Assembly (NCBI RefSeq): GCF_018390635.1
Contig: NZ_JAHBGE010000008.1
Span: 1-64,000 of the forward strand
Direction: 5' to 3'
Origin: Ancylobacter lacus
GTDB lineage: Bacteria; Pseudomonadota; Alphaproteobacteria; Rhizobiales; Xanthobacteraceae
Length of the DNA: 64,000 bases
Below, piece by piece: positions 18,817 to 31,434 of the stretch. How positions within the stretch are numbered: position 1 is the stretch's first letter; each line of letters starts with the position of its first letter. A program made the translations under genes and the position numbers. The notes beneath the pieces are model-generated. The model ran no database searches, was not told the origin of the DNA, and saw only the letters and a list, made by a program, of their open reading frames with translations.

Positions 18817-19242
18817 ATGGCCTATGAGTGGATCAAGGCGCTGCATGTCATCGCCATCATCTCCTGGATGGCGGCGATGCTCTATCTGCCCCGGCTGATG
18901 GTCTATCACTGCGCCGCGCCGGCGGGTTCCCCGCAATCCGAGACGTTCAAGGTGATGGAGCGGCGGCTGCTCCGTGCGATCGCCACCCCGGCCATGGTGG
19001 TGAGCTGGGTGGCGGGCATCGCCCTGGCCTGGCAGGGCGGCTGGTTCGCCAGCGGCTGGCTTCACGTGAAACTCGTCCTGGTGCTGGCGATGAGCGCGAT
19101 GCATGGCCAGCTCGCCATGTGGGTCGGCCAGTTCGCCCGCGACGCCAACACCCGCAGCGCCCGGTTCTACCGCATCGCCAACGAGGTGCCGACCGTTCTG
19201 ATGATCGGCATCGTGATCCTGGTGATCGTCAAGCCGTTCTGA
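18817..19242 (+). CDS. hemJ: Protoporphyrinogen IX oxidase, HemJ type
   Basis: HemJ oxidises protoporphyrinogen IX to protoporphyrin IX in the inner membrane and replaces HemG or HemY in many proteobacteria. The 141-residue product has about four transmembrane helices. It shows the conserved N-terminal histidine in [23 protein letters not shown], and the LHVKLVLV helix with a heme-ligand-type histidine. The ATG at 18817 follows a strong AGGGAGGA site. It lies 75 bases after hemE, so the two form a heme synthesis pair. A degenerate parS-like palindrome falls within its coding sequence (19058-19073). Confidence 0.93.
   Translation: MAYEWIKALHVIAIISWMAAMLYLPRLMVYHCAAPAGSPQSETFKVMERRLLRAIATPAMVVSWVAGIALAWQGGWFASGWLHVKLVLVLAMSAMHGQLAMWVGQFARDANTRSARFYRIANEVPTVLMIGIVILVIVKPF
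19058..19073. other. Degenerate parS-like site in hemJ
   Basis: GGCTTCACGTGAAACT matches 13 of 16 bases of the parS consensus TGTTTCACGTGAAACA, with the central CACGTG and both inner arms intact. It lies 1.5 kb from the predicted origin. The match may be chance within the WLHVKL codons. Confidence 0.35.
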
Positions 19243-19469
19243 AAAGCCGAAACCGGGCTTGCGGGGAATCGCCGGCTTGCCTATGGTGGCAGTGCTTTCC
19301 ACAAAGCTGGCTGACGCACGCGTCTCTTCCGCCCTCCTTCCCCGAGGACGGCAATGCGTCGGATCCGGAACCGGCCTTCCCCGTTTCGTTCCACAGACCA
19401 GCGCCTCCCTGCCCTTCAGCCCGGACCGCCATCTGCTCCGGGCCTGTCCAACTTCCGAGGCCTTTTCCC

Positions 19470-20735
<1,266 letters not shown>

Positions 20736-20748
20736 CGGGGAGCGGGGC

Positions 20749-21105
20749 ATGGGCGCGCGGCGGCTGGTTCTGATCCTCCTCGCGTGGCTCCTGCCGGTTC
20801 TTCCCGCCAGCGCCGGCGTGGCCGAGCGGGAGCCGCCCTCCAGCGTGCTCTGGCTCGGCCTGCTGCTCGTCATCGCCTGGAGCTGGGTGATGGCGTATCG
20901 GCGCTGGTGGCTGCCCCTCGCGCTCTGGCTGCCGGTGGCGCTGCTGGTGGCCGGGCTGATCGCCCCCCTCGCCGACCCCGCGGTGGCCGACGCCGTCCGC
21001 GCCGAGCTTGGCGCCGGCTATGTCTTCCAGCTCGATCTGTGCTGCGCGGTGGCGGTGGTGGTGCCGCTGATGTTCGCCGACCTGCGCTATCGCGGCTGGT
21101 CGTGA
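20749..21105 (+). CDS. Small membrane protein of unknown function after rho
   Basis: The 118-residue product starts with a signal-peptide-like or anchor segment (LVLILLAWLLPVLPASAG, residues 6-23) and has three further hydrophobic segments at about 32-48, 53-72 and 92-110. It starts 13 bases after rho, with GGGGAGCGGGG before the ATG, so it is probably translated with rho. I do not recognise a family. High hydrophobicity and normal codon use suggest a real protein. Confidence 0.6.
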   Translation: MGARRLVLILLAWLLPVLPASAGVAEREPPSSVLWLGLLLVIAWSWVMAYRRWWLPLALWLPVALLVAGLIAPLADPAVADAVRAELGAGYVFQLDLCCAVAVVVPLMFADLRYRGWS

Positions 21106-21557
21106 CGGCGCGTCCACAGCCGAACGCAGACGGAGCCGCCGGCCTTCCCGCCGTGCCGCGTCGTCCGCTGCTGCCGGCGTGATGCAGGCGGAAGGCTGGT
21201 CCCGGACATTGTGAAGAGTCTGCAACCAGTGCGCGATAAAATGACGGTTTCGCCCGCGAAACGGCCGTCCCCATAAATGACTCGTGGCGGCCGATCGCGG
21301 GTCGATCCGATCTCCACATCGTCAAAGGGCAAAGTACGGCCAGCGGGCATTTCTGCCCATTTGCAGGGTCCTGGCGGATTTCACCCCCAGCTTGTCCACA
21401 GCCTGCTCACAAACCCGCCGACACGCCGGGGCGGAGCCCGCCGGCCGAAAGCCGGCGCCGCCTTCAGGCGGTAGCGATGGCCGGCGACCGTCGCGCGAGG
21501 GCGCCTATCCCCGCCGGCCGCCGCCCTGCCCGGAAGGGCGAGCCCGGCCCCTCGCCC
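21106..21557. other. 452-base gap between rho-operon tail and DUF255 gene
   Basis: Two genes converge on this gap. It contains a GTTTCG/CGAAAC hairpin at 21247-21262 and two hairpins at 21439-21457 and 21458-21471 that could serve as 3' structures. A DnaA-like TTGTCCACA occurs at 21392-21400, one mismatch from consensus. I see no convincing coding sequence. A small RNA cannot be excluded. Confidence 0.5.
21439..21471. terminator. Paired GC hairpins downstream of the DUF255 gene
   Basis: A CGCCGGC/GCCGGCG stem with a five-base CGAAA loop is followed directly by a CCGCC/GGCGG stem with a TTCA loop. They lie about 90 bases beyond the DUF255 stop on its strand. No T-run is present. Confidence 0.35.
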
Positions 21558-23576
<2,019 letters not shown>

Positions 23577-23715
23577 GTCGGGCGTCCTCTGTCTGTCGCC
23601 GGAAGGCCGCGGCGCCGGGGCCGCGGGGGCGGAAGAGCGGGCATGGGTCGGTCTCGAACATAGGGCGTAGCGCGTGGAACGACAGCGGGAAAGCCGGCAG
23701 GAGCCGGGTGCGGCG

Positions 23716-25104
23716 ATGGGTTCCGGCGAGCCGGCGGGCGGCGAGGAAGGCACCATCGCCGCGGTCTCGACCGCGCCGGGCCGGGCGGCGGTGGCGGTCA
23801 TCCGGCTCTCCGGGCCTGACGCCGGGGCGGCGCTGACGGCGCTGGCGGGCCGGCTGCCGGAGCCGCGCCGGGCAACGCTGGCGACGCTGCGCGACGCCGC
23901 CGGCGACCGGCTCGACCAGGCGCTGGTGCTGTGGTTTCCCGCCCCCCGCAGCGCGACCGGCGAGGACATGGCGGAGCTTCAGCTCCATGGCGGCCGGGCG
24001 GTCGTCGCCGCGGTGCTGGAGGCGCTGTGGCGGTTGCCCGGCCTGCGCCCCGCGGGCCCCGGCGAGTTCACCCGCCGCGCCTTTCTCAACGGCCGGATGG
24101 ACCTTGCCGCCGTGGAGGGCCTCGCCGACCTGCTGGCGGCGGAGACCGAGGGCCAGCGCCGCCTCGCCCTCGCCCACGCCTTCGGCCATCTCGGCGCCCG
24201 GGTCGACGACTGGCGCCGCCGGCTGGTGCGGGCGATGGCGCTGGTGGAGGCCGGCATCGATTTCGCCGAGGAGGAGGACATCCCGCGCGATGCCCGCGCC
24301 GCGGCCCGGCCGGATATCGAGGCGCTGGCGGCCGAACTCTCGACAGCGCTGGCCGACCGCCGTGGCGAGCTGGTGCGCGAGGGCGCCCACATCGCCATCG
24401 CCGGCCTGCCCAATGCCGGCAAGTCCTCGCTTCTCAACGCGCTGGCCGCCCGGGACATCGCCATCGTCTCGGACGAACCCGGCACCACGCGGGACCTGCT
24501 GGAGGTCGCGCTCGATCTCGGCGGCCACAAGGCCGTGCTGATCGACACCGCCGGCCTGAGGGAGGCGGGCGCCGGCAAGGTCGAGGCCGAGGGCATCCGC
24601 CGCGCCCGCGCCCGCATCGCCGCGGCCGATCTCGTGCTGTGGGTGCACGACGCCGCCGCCGGCCCGGCTCCGGCAGAGGCGCCGGACATCGCCCGCGCCC
24701 GGGGCGCGCCGCTCTGGCTGCTGGCGAACAAGGCGGACCGTGCCGAGCCGGTGCCCGGCCCTTCTGCGACCGCGCCGCCGGACTGGGCGGCGGCGGTGCT
24801 GCCGCTCTCGGCCCGCACCGGGCTGGGACTGGAGGCTCTCGCCGCCGCGCTGTCGCGCTGGCTGGCGGGGCGGGTGGATGCGGCGGGCGAGCATCCAGCC
24901 CTCCTCCGCGCCCGCCACCGCGCCGCGGCACAGGAGGTGGCGGACCGGCTCGGTACCGTGCTGGATAACTGGGACACGCTGGAGGACGAATTGCTGGCGG
25001 AGGAGCTGCGCCTCGCCGCCGCGGCGCTGGGGCGGATCACCGGCCGTATCGGCGTCGAGGATCTGCTGGATGTGGTGTTCCGGGAATTCTGCGTGGGCAA
25101 ATGA
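23716..25104 (+). CDS. mnmE: tRNA uridine-5-carboxymethylaminomethyl modification GTPase MnmE
   Basis: MnmE with MnmG forms the enzyme that makes cmnm5U at the wobble position of several tRNAs. The N-terminal tetrahydrofolate-binding domain runs to about residue 115. The G domain has GLPNAGKSS (near 225), [15 protein letters not shown] and NKAD. The C-terminal catalytic cysteine is in the final FCVGK. I chose the ATG at 23716; an in-frame GTG at 23674 would add 14 residues and overlap the divergent promoter. The 462-residue product is slightly longer than average at the start. It forms a functional pair with mnmG downstream. Confidence 0.95.
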   Translation: MGSGEPAGGEEGTIAAVSTAPGRAAVAVIRLSGPDAGAALTALAGRLPEPRRATLATLRDAAGDRLDQALVLWFPAPRSATGEDMAELQLHGGRAVVAAVLEALWRLPGLRPAGPGEFTRRAFLNGRMDLAAVEGLADLLAAETEGQRRLALAHAFGHLGARVDDWRRRLVRAMALVEAGIDFAEEEDIPRDARAAARPDIEALAAELSTALADRRGELVREGAHIAIAGLPNAGKSSLLNALAARDIAIVSDEPGTTRDLLEVALDLGGHKAVLIDTAGLREAGAGKVEAEGIRRARARIAAADLVLWVHDAAAGPAPAEAPDIARARGAPLWLLANKADRAEPVPGPSATAPPDWAAAVLPLSARTGLGLEALAAALSRWLAGRVDAAGEHPALLRARHRAAAQEVADRLGTVLDNWDTLEDELLAEELRLAAAALGRITGRIGVEDLLDVVFREFCVGK

Positions 25105-25151
25105 GCGGGCCGGCAGGTAAGCCATCCGCCGGGCGCACTCGCGGCGTCCCT

Positions 25152-25167
25152 GGTTTCACGTGAAGCG
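25152..25167. other. parS-like site, first of a pair
   Basis: GGTTTCACGTGAAGCG matches 13 of 16 bases of the parS palindrome bound by ParB. It lies in the gap between mnmE and mnmG, 62 bases from a better site. Confidence 0.5.
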
Positions 25168-25213
25168 GCGCGCGGCGCGGCGCCGCGGGCGCCGCCGGCT
25201 GGCCCCACCCCCG

Positions 25214-25229
25214 TGTTTCACGTGAATCA
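25214..25229. other. parS centromere site
   Basis: TGTTTCACGTGAATCA matches 15 of 16 bases of the parS consensus. It lies in the mnmE-mnmG gap, 3.7 kb before the parB start and about 7.5 kb from the predicted origin. ParB loads here and spreads as a CTP-dependent clamp. Confidence 0.85.
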
Positions 25230-25332
25230 CGCGAACCGATTCGCTTCCGGTCCAATCGGTCTTCCGCCGCTGCAACGCCGCCACCGTGGCTTGCCGCTTG
25301 ACGCCCGCCGGCAAAACCGGTTTCCAGAGGGC

Positions 25333-27276
25333 ATGACCCATTCCCTCGCACCTTCCCCTTCTCCGGCGCCGCCGGAGGCTGACGCCCGGCAACCCGCCGG
25401 CACGGCCGTGCACGGCCGGTTTGACGTCATCATCGTCGGCGGCGGCCACGCCGGTGTCGAGGCTGCCGCCGCGTCCGCACGGCTCGGCGCCCGCACCGCG
25501 CTGGTGACGCATGCGCGCGCCACGCTCGGCGCCATGTCCTGCAACCCCGCCATTGGCGGCCTCGGCAAGGGCCATCTGGTCCGCGAGGTCGATGCGCTCG
25601 ACGGGCTGATGGGGCGGCTTGCCGACGCCGCGGGCATCCAGTTCCGGGTGCTGAACCGGCGCAAGGGGCCGGCGGTGCGCGGCCCGCGGGCGCAGGCCGA
25701 CCGCGCGCTCTACGCCGCCGCCACCCGCGCGGCGATCGATTCGGTGCCGAACCTATCGGTCGTCGAAGCCGAGGTGGACGATCTCCAGCTCGCGCCCGGC
25801 CCGGGCCCGGCCGCCGTCACCGGCGTGGTGCTGGCGGATGGAAGCGTGCTCGGCTGCGGCGCGGTGGTTCTCACCACCGGCACCTTCCTCACCGGGCTTA
25901 TCCATATTGGCGACCGCCGTGTGCCGGCCGGGCGCATGGGCGAGAAGCCAGCGCTCGGCCTGTCGGCGACGCTGCGCCGGCTCGGCCTCGCCGTGGGCCG
26001 GCTGAAGACCGGCACGCCGCCGCGGCTCGATGGCCGCACCATCGACTGGGGAGCGCTGGAGATGCAGCCCGGCGACACACCGCCGGAGCCCTTCTCCACC
26101 CTGACCGAGCGGATCGTGACACCGCAGATCGCCTGCGGCATCACCCGCACCACTCCGGCGACGCATGAGGTGATCCGGGCCAATCTCGCGCGTTCGGCGA
26201 TGTATTCCGGCTCGATCACCAGTGTCGGCCCGCGCTATTGCCCCTCCATCGAGGACAAGATCGTCCGTTTCGGCGAGCGCGACGGCCACCAGATCTTCCT
26301 CGAACCGGAGGGGTTGGACGACCCCACGGTCTATCCCAACGGCATCTCCACCTCGCTGCCGGAAGACGCCCAGATCGCCCTGCTGCGCACCATTCCCGGC
26401 CTTGAGCGGGTCACGATGCTGCGGCCGGGCTATGCCATCGAATATGACCATGTCGACCCCCGCGAGCTGGAGCCGACGCTGGAGGCGCGCCGCGTCGGCG
26501 GCCTTTTCCTCGCTGGCCAGATCAACGGCACCACCGGCTATGAGGAGGCGGCGGCGCAGGGGCTGGTCGCCGGGCTGAACGCGGCGCGGCGGGCGGGCGG
26601 TGCCGCCGGCGTCACCTTCGACCGCGCCGAGGCCTATATCGGCGTGATGATCGACGACCTCGTGACCCGCGGCGTCAGCGAACCCTACCGCATGTTCACC
26701 TCGCGGGCGGAATACCGGCTGTCGCTGCGGGCGGACAATGCCGACCAGCGGCTGACCGCGCGGGGCATCGCGCTGGGCTGCGTCGGCGCGGCGCGGGCGG
26801 CCGCCTTCGGCGCCAAGCAGGCAGCGCTTCAATCCGCCCGGCGCTTTGCCGATTCCGTGGCGCTGACGCCGAAGGAGGCGGAGCGTTACGGACTCGTTTT
26901 GAATCAGGATGGCCACCGCCGCACCGGCTTCGGCCTCCTCGCCTATCCCGACGTGGACTGGGCCACCCTCACCCGGATCTGGCCGGAGGAAACCGCCGGC
27001 ATTGCCCCGGCCATCGGCGAACAGGTCGAGATCGACGCCAAATACGCGGTCTATCTCGACCGCCAGGCCGCCGACATCGCCCGGTTCCGCCGCGACGAAG
27101 CGGCCGAGCTGCCGGCGGCGCTGGACTATCGCGGCCTTGCCGGGCTCTCCAACGAGATCAAGGCCAAGCTGGAGTCGATTCGGCCCCGTACCATTGGCCA
27201 GGCCGGGCGGATCGACGGCATGACCCCGGCGGCACTGGCGCTTCTGGCGGCGCATGCCCGCAAGGCGGCCGGTTGA
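25333..27276 (+). CDS. mnmG: tRNA uridine-5-carboxymethylaminomethyl modification enzyme MnmG
   Basis: MnmG (GidA) is the FAD-dependent partner of MnmE in wobble-uridine modification. The FAD-binding Rossmann loop [14 protein letters not shown] lies near residues 34-47. The conserved [20 protein letters not shown] and TTGTFLTG segments follow, and a catalytic cysteine is in [19 protein letters not shown]. The C-terminal tRNA-binding helical domain is present. The ATG at 25333 follows AGAGG; upstream in-frame codons run through the parS sites and are not protein-like. Its 647 residues exceed the usual 620-630 only by a proline-rich N-terminal leader. Confidence 0.95.
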   Translation: MTHSLAPSPSPAPPEADARQPAGTAVHGRFDVIIVGGGHAGVEAAAASARLGARTALVTHARATLGAMSCNPAIGGLGKGHLVREVDALDGLMGRLADAAGIQFRVLNRRKGPAVRGPRAQADRALYAAATRAAIDSVPNLSVVEAEVDDLQLAPGPGPAAVTGVVLADGSVLGCGAVVLTTGTFLTGLIHIGDRRVPAGRMGEKPALGLSATLRRLGLAVGRLKTGTPPRLDGRTIDWGALEMQPGDTPPEPFSTLTERIVTPQIACGITRTTPATHEVIRANLARSAMYSGSITSVGPRYCPSIEDKIVRFGERDGHQIFLEPEGLDDPTVYPNGISTSLPEDAQIALLRTIPGLERVTMLRPGYAIEYDHVDPRELEPTLEARRVGGLFLAGQINGTTGYEEAAAQGLVAGLNAARRAGGAAGVTFDRAEAYIGVMIDDLVTRGVSEPYRMFTSRAEYRLSLRADNADQRLTARGIALGCVGAARAAAFGAKQAALQSARRFADSVALTPKEAERYGLVLNQDGHRRTGFGLLAYPDVDWATLTRIWPEETAGIAPAIGEQVEIDAKYAVYLDRQAADIARFRRDEAAELPAALDYRGLAGLSNEIKAKLESIRPRTIGQAGRIDGMTPAALALLAAHARKAAG

Positions 27277-27333
27277 CCTCCGGTCCCGCTCGGCGAGGGT
27301 CGCCGTCCGGCGCGGGTGGCGCTATAACACGGC

Positions 27334-27984
27334 ATGACCGCCGCTCCCGATTCGACCGCCGACCGTCGCGAGGCTCTTGCCCTCTGTCCTGTTTCACGTG
27401 AAACGGAAGAGCGGCTGGACGCCATCGTCGCCCTGCTGCTGAAGTGGCAGAAGACCATCAATCTGGTGGCGCCGGCGACGCTGCCGGAGGTGTGGACCCG
27501 CCATGTCGCCGATTCGCTGCAGCTGGTGCCGCTGGCGGGAGAGGTCTCGCGCTGGGTCGATCTCGGCTCCGGCGGCGGCTTTCCCGGGCTGGTGGTGGCG
27601 GCGGCTCTGGCGGAGCGGGAGAATGTCGACATCGTCCTGGTCGAGAGCGACACCCGCAAGGCCGCCTTCCTGCGTGAGGCGGCCCGGGTCGCCGATCTGC
27701 CGGTGACGGTGGTGCCGATGCGGATCGAGCAGGCGGCGCCGCGCATCGCGGCGGGAGTCGAGGTCGTCTCCGCCCGCGCGCTTGCGCCGCTGCCGAAACT
27801 GCTCGACCTCGCCGCGCCCTTCCTTGCGCAGGGCGCGCGCGGCCTGTTCCTGAAGGGACAAGATGTTGATAACGAATTGACCGAGGCCTCTAAATCTTGG
27901 AAGATTCAGGCCTCGACCGTGACCAGCCGCACCCACCGGGACGGGCGGGTCCTGATCGTCGAGCGGGCCGAGCCGCGAGGCTGA
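27334..27984 (+). CDS. rsmG: 16S rRNA (guanine527-N7)-methyltransferase RsmG
   Basis: RsmG (GidB) methylates G527 of 16S rRNA with S-adenosylmethionine; its loss gives low-level streptomycin resistance. The SAM-binding loop [14 protein letters not shown] lies near residues 72-85. The [13 protein letters not shown] and [13 protein letters not shown] segments are typical. A parS palindrome overlaps codons 19-24, encoding CPVSRET, an arrangement known in several bacteria. The gene lies between mnmG and parA in the classical origin-proximal cluster. Length 216. Confidence 0.95.
   Translation: MTAAPDSTADRREALALCPVSRETEERLDAIVALLLKWQKTINLVAPATLPEVWTRHVADSLQLVPLAGEVSRWVDLGSGGGFPGLVVAAALAERENVDIVLVESDTRKAAFLREAARVADLPVTVVPMRIEQAAPRIAAGVEVVSARALAPLPKLLDLAAPFLAQGARGLFLKGQDVDNELTEASKSWKIQASTVTSRTHRDGRVLIVERAEPRG
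27390..27405. other. parS centromere site inside rsmG
   Basis: TGTTTCACGTGAAACG matches 15 of 16 bases of the parS consensus; only the last base differs. It lies within the rsmG coding sequence about 620 bases before parA. Confidence 0.87.
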
Positions 27985-28013
27985 GCCATCACTGCTTCAT
28001 CAGGGTCGAAGCC

Positions 28014-28859
28014 ATGAACGAGCTTCCCTCCAGCGATCTTCCCTCGCCTTCCGCCGGAGCGCCGGGGCCACGGGTGCTGGCTCTCGCCAACCAGAAGGGC
28101 GGGGTGGGCAAGACCACCACCGCTATCAATCTCGGCACCGCGCTGGCGGCGATCGGCGAGCGCGTGCTCATTGTCGATCTCGACCCGCAGGGCAACGCCT
28201 CCACCGGGCTCGGCATCGAGCAGCGCAGCCGGCGGGTGTCGAGCTACGACGTCATGGTCGGCGACGCGCCGATGGCCGAGGCGCTGCTGCCCACCGCGGT
28301 GCCGCGACTCTCCATCGTCGCCTCCACCATGGACCTCTCCGGGCTGGAGCTGGAGATCGCCGGCTTTCGCGACCGTGCGTTTCGGCTCCGTAACGCTATT
28401 CGGTCGCTGACGCCGGAGGGCGGCGCGGCGCCGTTCGACTATGTGCTGATCGACTGCCCGCCCTCGCTGAACCTCATCACCATCAACGCCATGGCCGCGG
28501 CGAACGCGATCCTGGTGCCGCTGCAGTGCGAGTTCTTTGCCCTTGAGGGTCTGTCGCAGCTGTTGAAGACGGTGGAGCAGGTGCGCACCACGCTGAATCC
28601 CACGCTCAGCATCCACGGCATCGTCCTCACCATGTTCGACGCCCGCAACAACCTGTCGGGACAGGTGGTGGCGGATGTGAAGCAGTTCATGGGATCGAAG
28701 GTCTACGACACCATCATCCCCCGCAACGTCCGCATTTCCGAGGCGCCGTCCTACGGCAAGCCGGCGCTGCTTTATGATCTCAAATGCTCGGGCTCGCAGG
28801 CGTATATCCGTCTCGCTTCCGAAATCATCCAGCGCGAGCGCGAGCTGCGCGCCGCGTGA
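28014..28859 (+). CDS. parA: Chromosome partitioning ATPase ParA
   Basis: ParA is a deviant Walker ATPase that binds DNA non-specifically and drives segregation of ParB-parS complexes. The deviant P-loop ANQKGGVGKTTTAINLG is near residues 24-40, with LIVDLDPQGNAS and VLIDCPPSLN following. The ATG at 28014 gives 281 residues, the size of chromosomal ParA (Soj) proteins that lack the N-terminal DNA-binding domain of plasmid types. In this class monomer-dimer switching is controlled by ParB. It is followed 14 bases later by parB. Confidence 0.96.
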   Translation: MNELPSSDLPSPSAGAPGPRVLALANQKGGVGKTTTAINLGTALAAIGERVLIVDLDPQGNASTGLGIEQRSRRVSSYDVMVGDAPMAEALLPTAVPRLSIVASTMDLSGLELEIAGFRDRAFRLRNAIRSLTPEGGAAPFDYVLIDCPPSLNLITINAMAAANAILVPLQCEFFALEGLSQLLKTVEQVRTTLNPTLSIHGIVLTMFDARNNLSGQVVADVKQFMGSKVYDTIIPRNVRISEAPSYGKPALLYDLKCSGSQAYIRLASEIIQRERELRAA

Positions 28860-28873
28860 CGCCGAGGGAGACG

Positions 28874-29767
28874 ATGATGGCAATGCCCGATGAGAATGGA
28901 CGCTCGCGCCTCGGCCGCGGGCTGGCGGCGCTGATCGGCGATGTCGGCCAGGAGAATGCCGGCGCCGAGCGGCCGGGCCGCTCCGGCCAGCGGCGGGTGC
29001 CGATCGCCTTCCTCCGCCCCAACCCGCACAATCCCCGCCGCAGCTTCGGCGTGGAGGAGCTTGCGGAACTGGCCGACTCGATCCGCGCCCGCGGCGTGAT
29101 CCAGCCCATCGTGGTGCGGGCCGCGGGGCCGGAGGCGTTCGAGATCATCGCCGGCGAACGCCGCTGGCGCGCGGCGCAGACCGCCGGGCTGCACGAGGTG
29201 CCGGTCGTCGTCATCGAGGTGACCGATCGCGAGGCGCTCGAGATCGCCATCATCGAGAATGTGCAGCGCGCCGACCTCAACCCGCTGGAAGAGGCGATGG
29301 GCTACCAGTCGCTGGCGGAGCAGTTCGGCTATTCCCAGGCCGATGTCGCCCGCGTCATCGGCAAGAGCCGCAGCCATGTCGCCAACACGGTTCGGCTGCT
29401 GAAGCTGCCGGACGCGGTGAAGACCTATCTCGCCGATGGCCGCCTCTCCGCCGGCCATGCCCGCGCCCTGCTGACCCAGGACGACCCGGAGACGCTGGCC
29501 CGTGCCATCGTCGAACAGGGCCTGAACGTGCGCGAGGTCGAGGCGCTGGCGCAGGAGCTGAACGCGGTGCGGGCCGAGGCGGCCGGGCGGCCTGCCAAGG
29601 TGCGCACCCCGCCCGACGCCGACACCCGGGCGCTGGAACGCCGCATCGCCGACGCGCTGGGGCTGAAGGTCACGCTGAAGCATGACGGCGAAAGCGGGGA
29701 ACTGCGCATCCGCTACAGTTCGCTCGACCAGCTCGACGAACTCGCCCGGCTCCTCGCCGGCGGCTGA
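28874..29767 (+). CDS. parB: Chromosome partitioning protein ParB
   Basis: ParB binds parS, loads as a CTP-driven sliding clamp and stimulates ParA ATPase. The N-terminal RLGRGLAALIGD segment is the ParA-stimulating peptide. The CTP-binding motifs are FLRPNPHNPRR, GVIQPIVVR and GERRWRA, followed by ENVQRADLNPLEEA. A helix-turn-helix follows (YSQADVARVIGKSRSHVANT). The C-terminal dimerisation domain ends the 297-residue protein. Three nearby ATGs (28874, 28877, 28883) could start it; GGGAG sits before the first. parS sites lie upstream at 25152, 25214 and 27390. Confidence 0.96.
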   Translation: MMAMPDENGRSRLGRGLAALIGDVGQENAGAERPGRSGQRRVPIAFLRPNPHNPRRSFGVEELAELADSIRARGVIQPIVVRAAGPEAFEIIAGERRWRAAQTAGLHEVPVVVIEVTDREALEIAIIENVQRADLNPLEEAMGYQSLAEQFGYSQADVARVIGKSRSHVANTVRLLKLPDAVKTYLADGRLSAGHARALLTQDDPETLARAIVEQGLNVREVEALAQELNAVRAEAAGRPAKVRTPPDADTRALERRIADALGLKVTLKHDGESGELRIRYSSLDQLDELARLLAGG

Positions 29768-29779
29768 GCGGCCTCAGCC
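29762..29779. terminator. Hairpin across the parB and holA stops
   Basis: GGCTGAG and CTCAGCC form a seven-base stem with a CGGC loop that spans the convergent stop codons of parB and holA. It is short and lacks a T-run. Confidence 0.35.
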
Positions 29780-30802
29780 GGCGCGGCGGGCGGTGGCGGC
29801 GAGCTGCAGCAGCGCCCGTTCGGCAATGGCGGGGCCGAGCCCGGCATGGCGCCGGGCGGCCAGCAGCGCGTCGTCCAGCGTCAGCAGGGCGGCGAGCAGC
29901 CGCGCCGCGCTCCACGAGCGCAAGGCCTTTTCCACCAGCGGCTTGCGGCGGAAATGGATCGCCGGCCGGGCGCTCTCGATCACCCGGTCGGGCGGCGTTC
30001 CGGCCTCGACCTGCAGCCGGAGCTGGTGCAGCCCCTGCAGCGCCCGCTGCACCGAGCCCAGCACGACATCCCCGCGCATCCCCTCGGCCATCGCCTTGGC
30101 ATAGGCCTCCGCCATCGGCGCCGCCGCGCCGGCCAGCGCGGAATCGGCGATCTCGTCGAGCGCGAGGCTGGAGGCGTCGCCGACGATGGCGCGCACATGC
30201 GCGCTGGTGATGCGGGGCTCGCCGGCGGCATAGAGCAGCAGCTTGGCGATCTCGCCGCGCGAGGCCATCCGGTCGCCGCCGATGAGGCCGGCGAGTTCCG
30301 CCCGGGCGTCGCGGTCGATGGCGATGCCGGCTTCCTGGGTCATGGTATCGATCAGCCGGGCGATGTCGCGCTCGCCATCGGCGTAGCAGGCGATGGCCAG
30401 CGCCCGTGGCGAGGCCTCGCACAGCGCCCGCAGCGGCGCTCCCTTCTTCAGGTCGCCGGCCTCGATGACCACCACCGCCTCCGCCGGCGGGGCGGCGAGC
30501 AGCGCCTCGACCGCCGGCACCACGTTGCGCGAGCCCACCCGCAGCGAGACCACCCGGCGGCCGCCGAACAGCGCGATGGTGGAGGCTTCCTCGACGAGGC
30601 GTCCGGGGGTGCCGGCGATGTCGTCGCCGTCGAGCTTCACCCGGCCGAAGGGGTCGTCCGCGCCGGCCTCGGCGCGGCGCAGATAGGCCGCGGCGCGTTC
30701 GCGCACCAGGCCGGAATCCGGCCCGAACAGCAGCACCACCGGCCGCAGCGGGTCGATGCGGGAGAGGGCCGCGTCGACCTCCGCCGCCTTTACGGCGACC
30801 AC
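29774..30802 (-). CDS. holA: DNA polymerase III delta subunit
   Basis: HolA is the clamp-opening subunit of the polymerase III clamp loader. The 342-residue product shows the N-terminal VVLLFGPDSGLVRERA segment near residues 22-37, a degenerate AAA+ core, and the C-terminal helical collar with LLQLAATARRAG. The start is the GTG at 30802, two bases after the lptE stop. The leuS-lptE-holA order next to parB, on the opposite strand, is conserved in Hyphomicrobiales. Confidence 0.93.
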   Translation of the reverse strand: MVAVKAAEVDAALSRIDPLRPVVLLFGPDSGLVRERAAAYLRRAEAGADDPFGRVKLDGDDIAGTPGRLVEEASTIALFGGRRVVSLRVGSRNVVPAVEALLAAPPAEAVVVIEAGDLKKGAPLRALCEASPRALAIACYADGERDIARLIDTMTQEAGIAIDRDARAELAGLIGGDRMASRGEIAKLLLYAAGEPRITSAHVRAIVGDASSLALDEIADSALAGAAAPMAEAYAKAMAEGMRGDVVLGSVQRALQGLHQLRLQVEAGTPPDRVIESARPAIHFRRKPLVEKALRSWSAARLLAALLTLDDALLAARRHAGLGPAIAERALLQLAATARRAG

Positions 30803-30804
30803 GG

Positions 30805-31434
30805 TCAGCTCTTGGGCACGGCGGGGGCCGGCGCAGGGGCCGCGGCGGCGGAGGCCGGGGCGGCCGGGCCTGCGGGGTGGGTGACGAACCAGGCGGCGAG
30901 CTGGCTCTTGATGAGGTCCGCCGCGACATTGGCCGAGCGGTTCTGTGCGTCGCGCAGCGCCCGGGCCCGGGCGAAGCGCTGATAGCCGCTGTCGATCGAG
31001 GCCTTGCCGAAGGCGCGCCCGGTCGTCAGCGGCTTCTTGTCGTCGCCGGCGGCGAAGAGCTGCCAGGCCGCGTCCACCGTCACCAGCTCGACCTCGGGCA
31101 GGCCGGTGACGTTGTCGATGATCGTCGACGTCGTGTTGTCCGACACCTGCATCACCAGCCGGTAGGGCGCGCCCTTGGGGTTTCCCGCCCCGCCGGTGAG
31201 GGCGAAGATGAGATCGTTGCGGATCTCGTTGCCGATCCGGCCCTGGACGAACACGATCTCGACATTGGTGAGCTGCTCGCCGAGGCTGGGGCTGTCGGTC
31301 GTGCTCTCGGCATACATCGGCTTGAAGCAGCCGGCGGTGGCGAGGGCGAGAAGACCGGCCACGGCCAGGCCGAAGCCGCGGCGGGCGAGGGGTCGGGCGA
31401 ATGCTTCGATGGCCGGGCGATCAGGCAACGACAT
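30805..31434 (-). CDS. lptE: LPS-assembly lipoprotein LptE
   Basis: LptE plugs the outer-membrane LPS translocon LptD. The N-terminal signal ends in a lipobox LATAGC with C36 as the lipidated residue. The body (about residues 50-180) has the LptE-type alpha/beta pattern, including [20 protein letters not shown]. The tail from 188 is an alanine/proline-rich disordered stretch. The ATG lies 14 bases inside the 3' end of leuS. Alphaproteobacterial LptE is divergent, so the assignment rests largely on the leuS-lptE-holA context, which is shared even with E. coli. Confidence 0.85.
   Translation of the reverse strand: MSLPDRPAIEAFARPLARRGFGLAVAGLLALATAGCFKPMYAESTTDSPSLGEQLTNVEIVFVQGRIGNEIRNDLIFALTGGAGNPKGAPYRLVMQVSDNTTSTIIDNVTGLPEVELVTVDAAWQLFAAGDDKKPLTTGRAFGKASIDSGYQRFARARALRDAQNRSANVAADLIKSQLAAWFVTHPAGPAAPASAAAAPAPAPAVPKS

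Noticed and set aside
21392-21400. TTGTCCACA as a second origin DnaA box
   Set aside because: It is a single near-match 4 kb from the main cluster, with no CtrA or AT-rich partner; kept only as a note.
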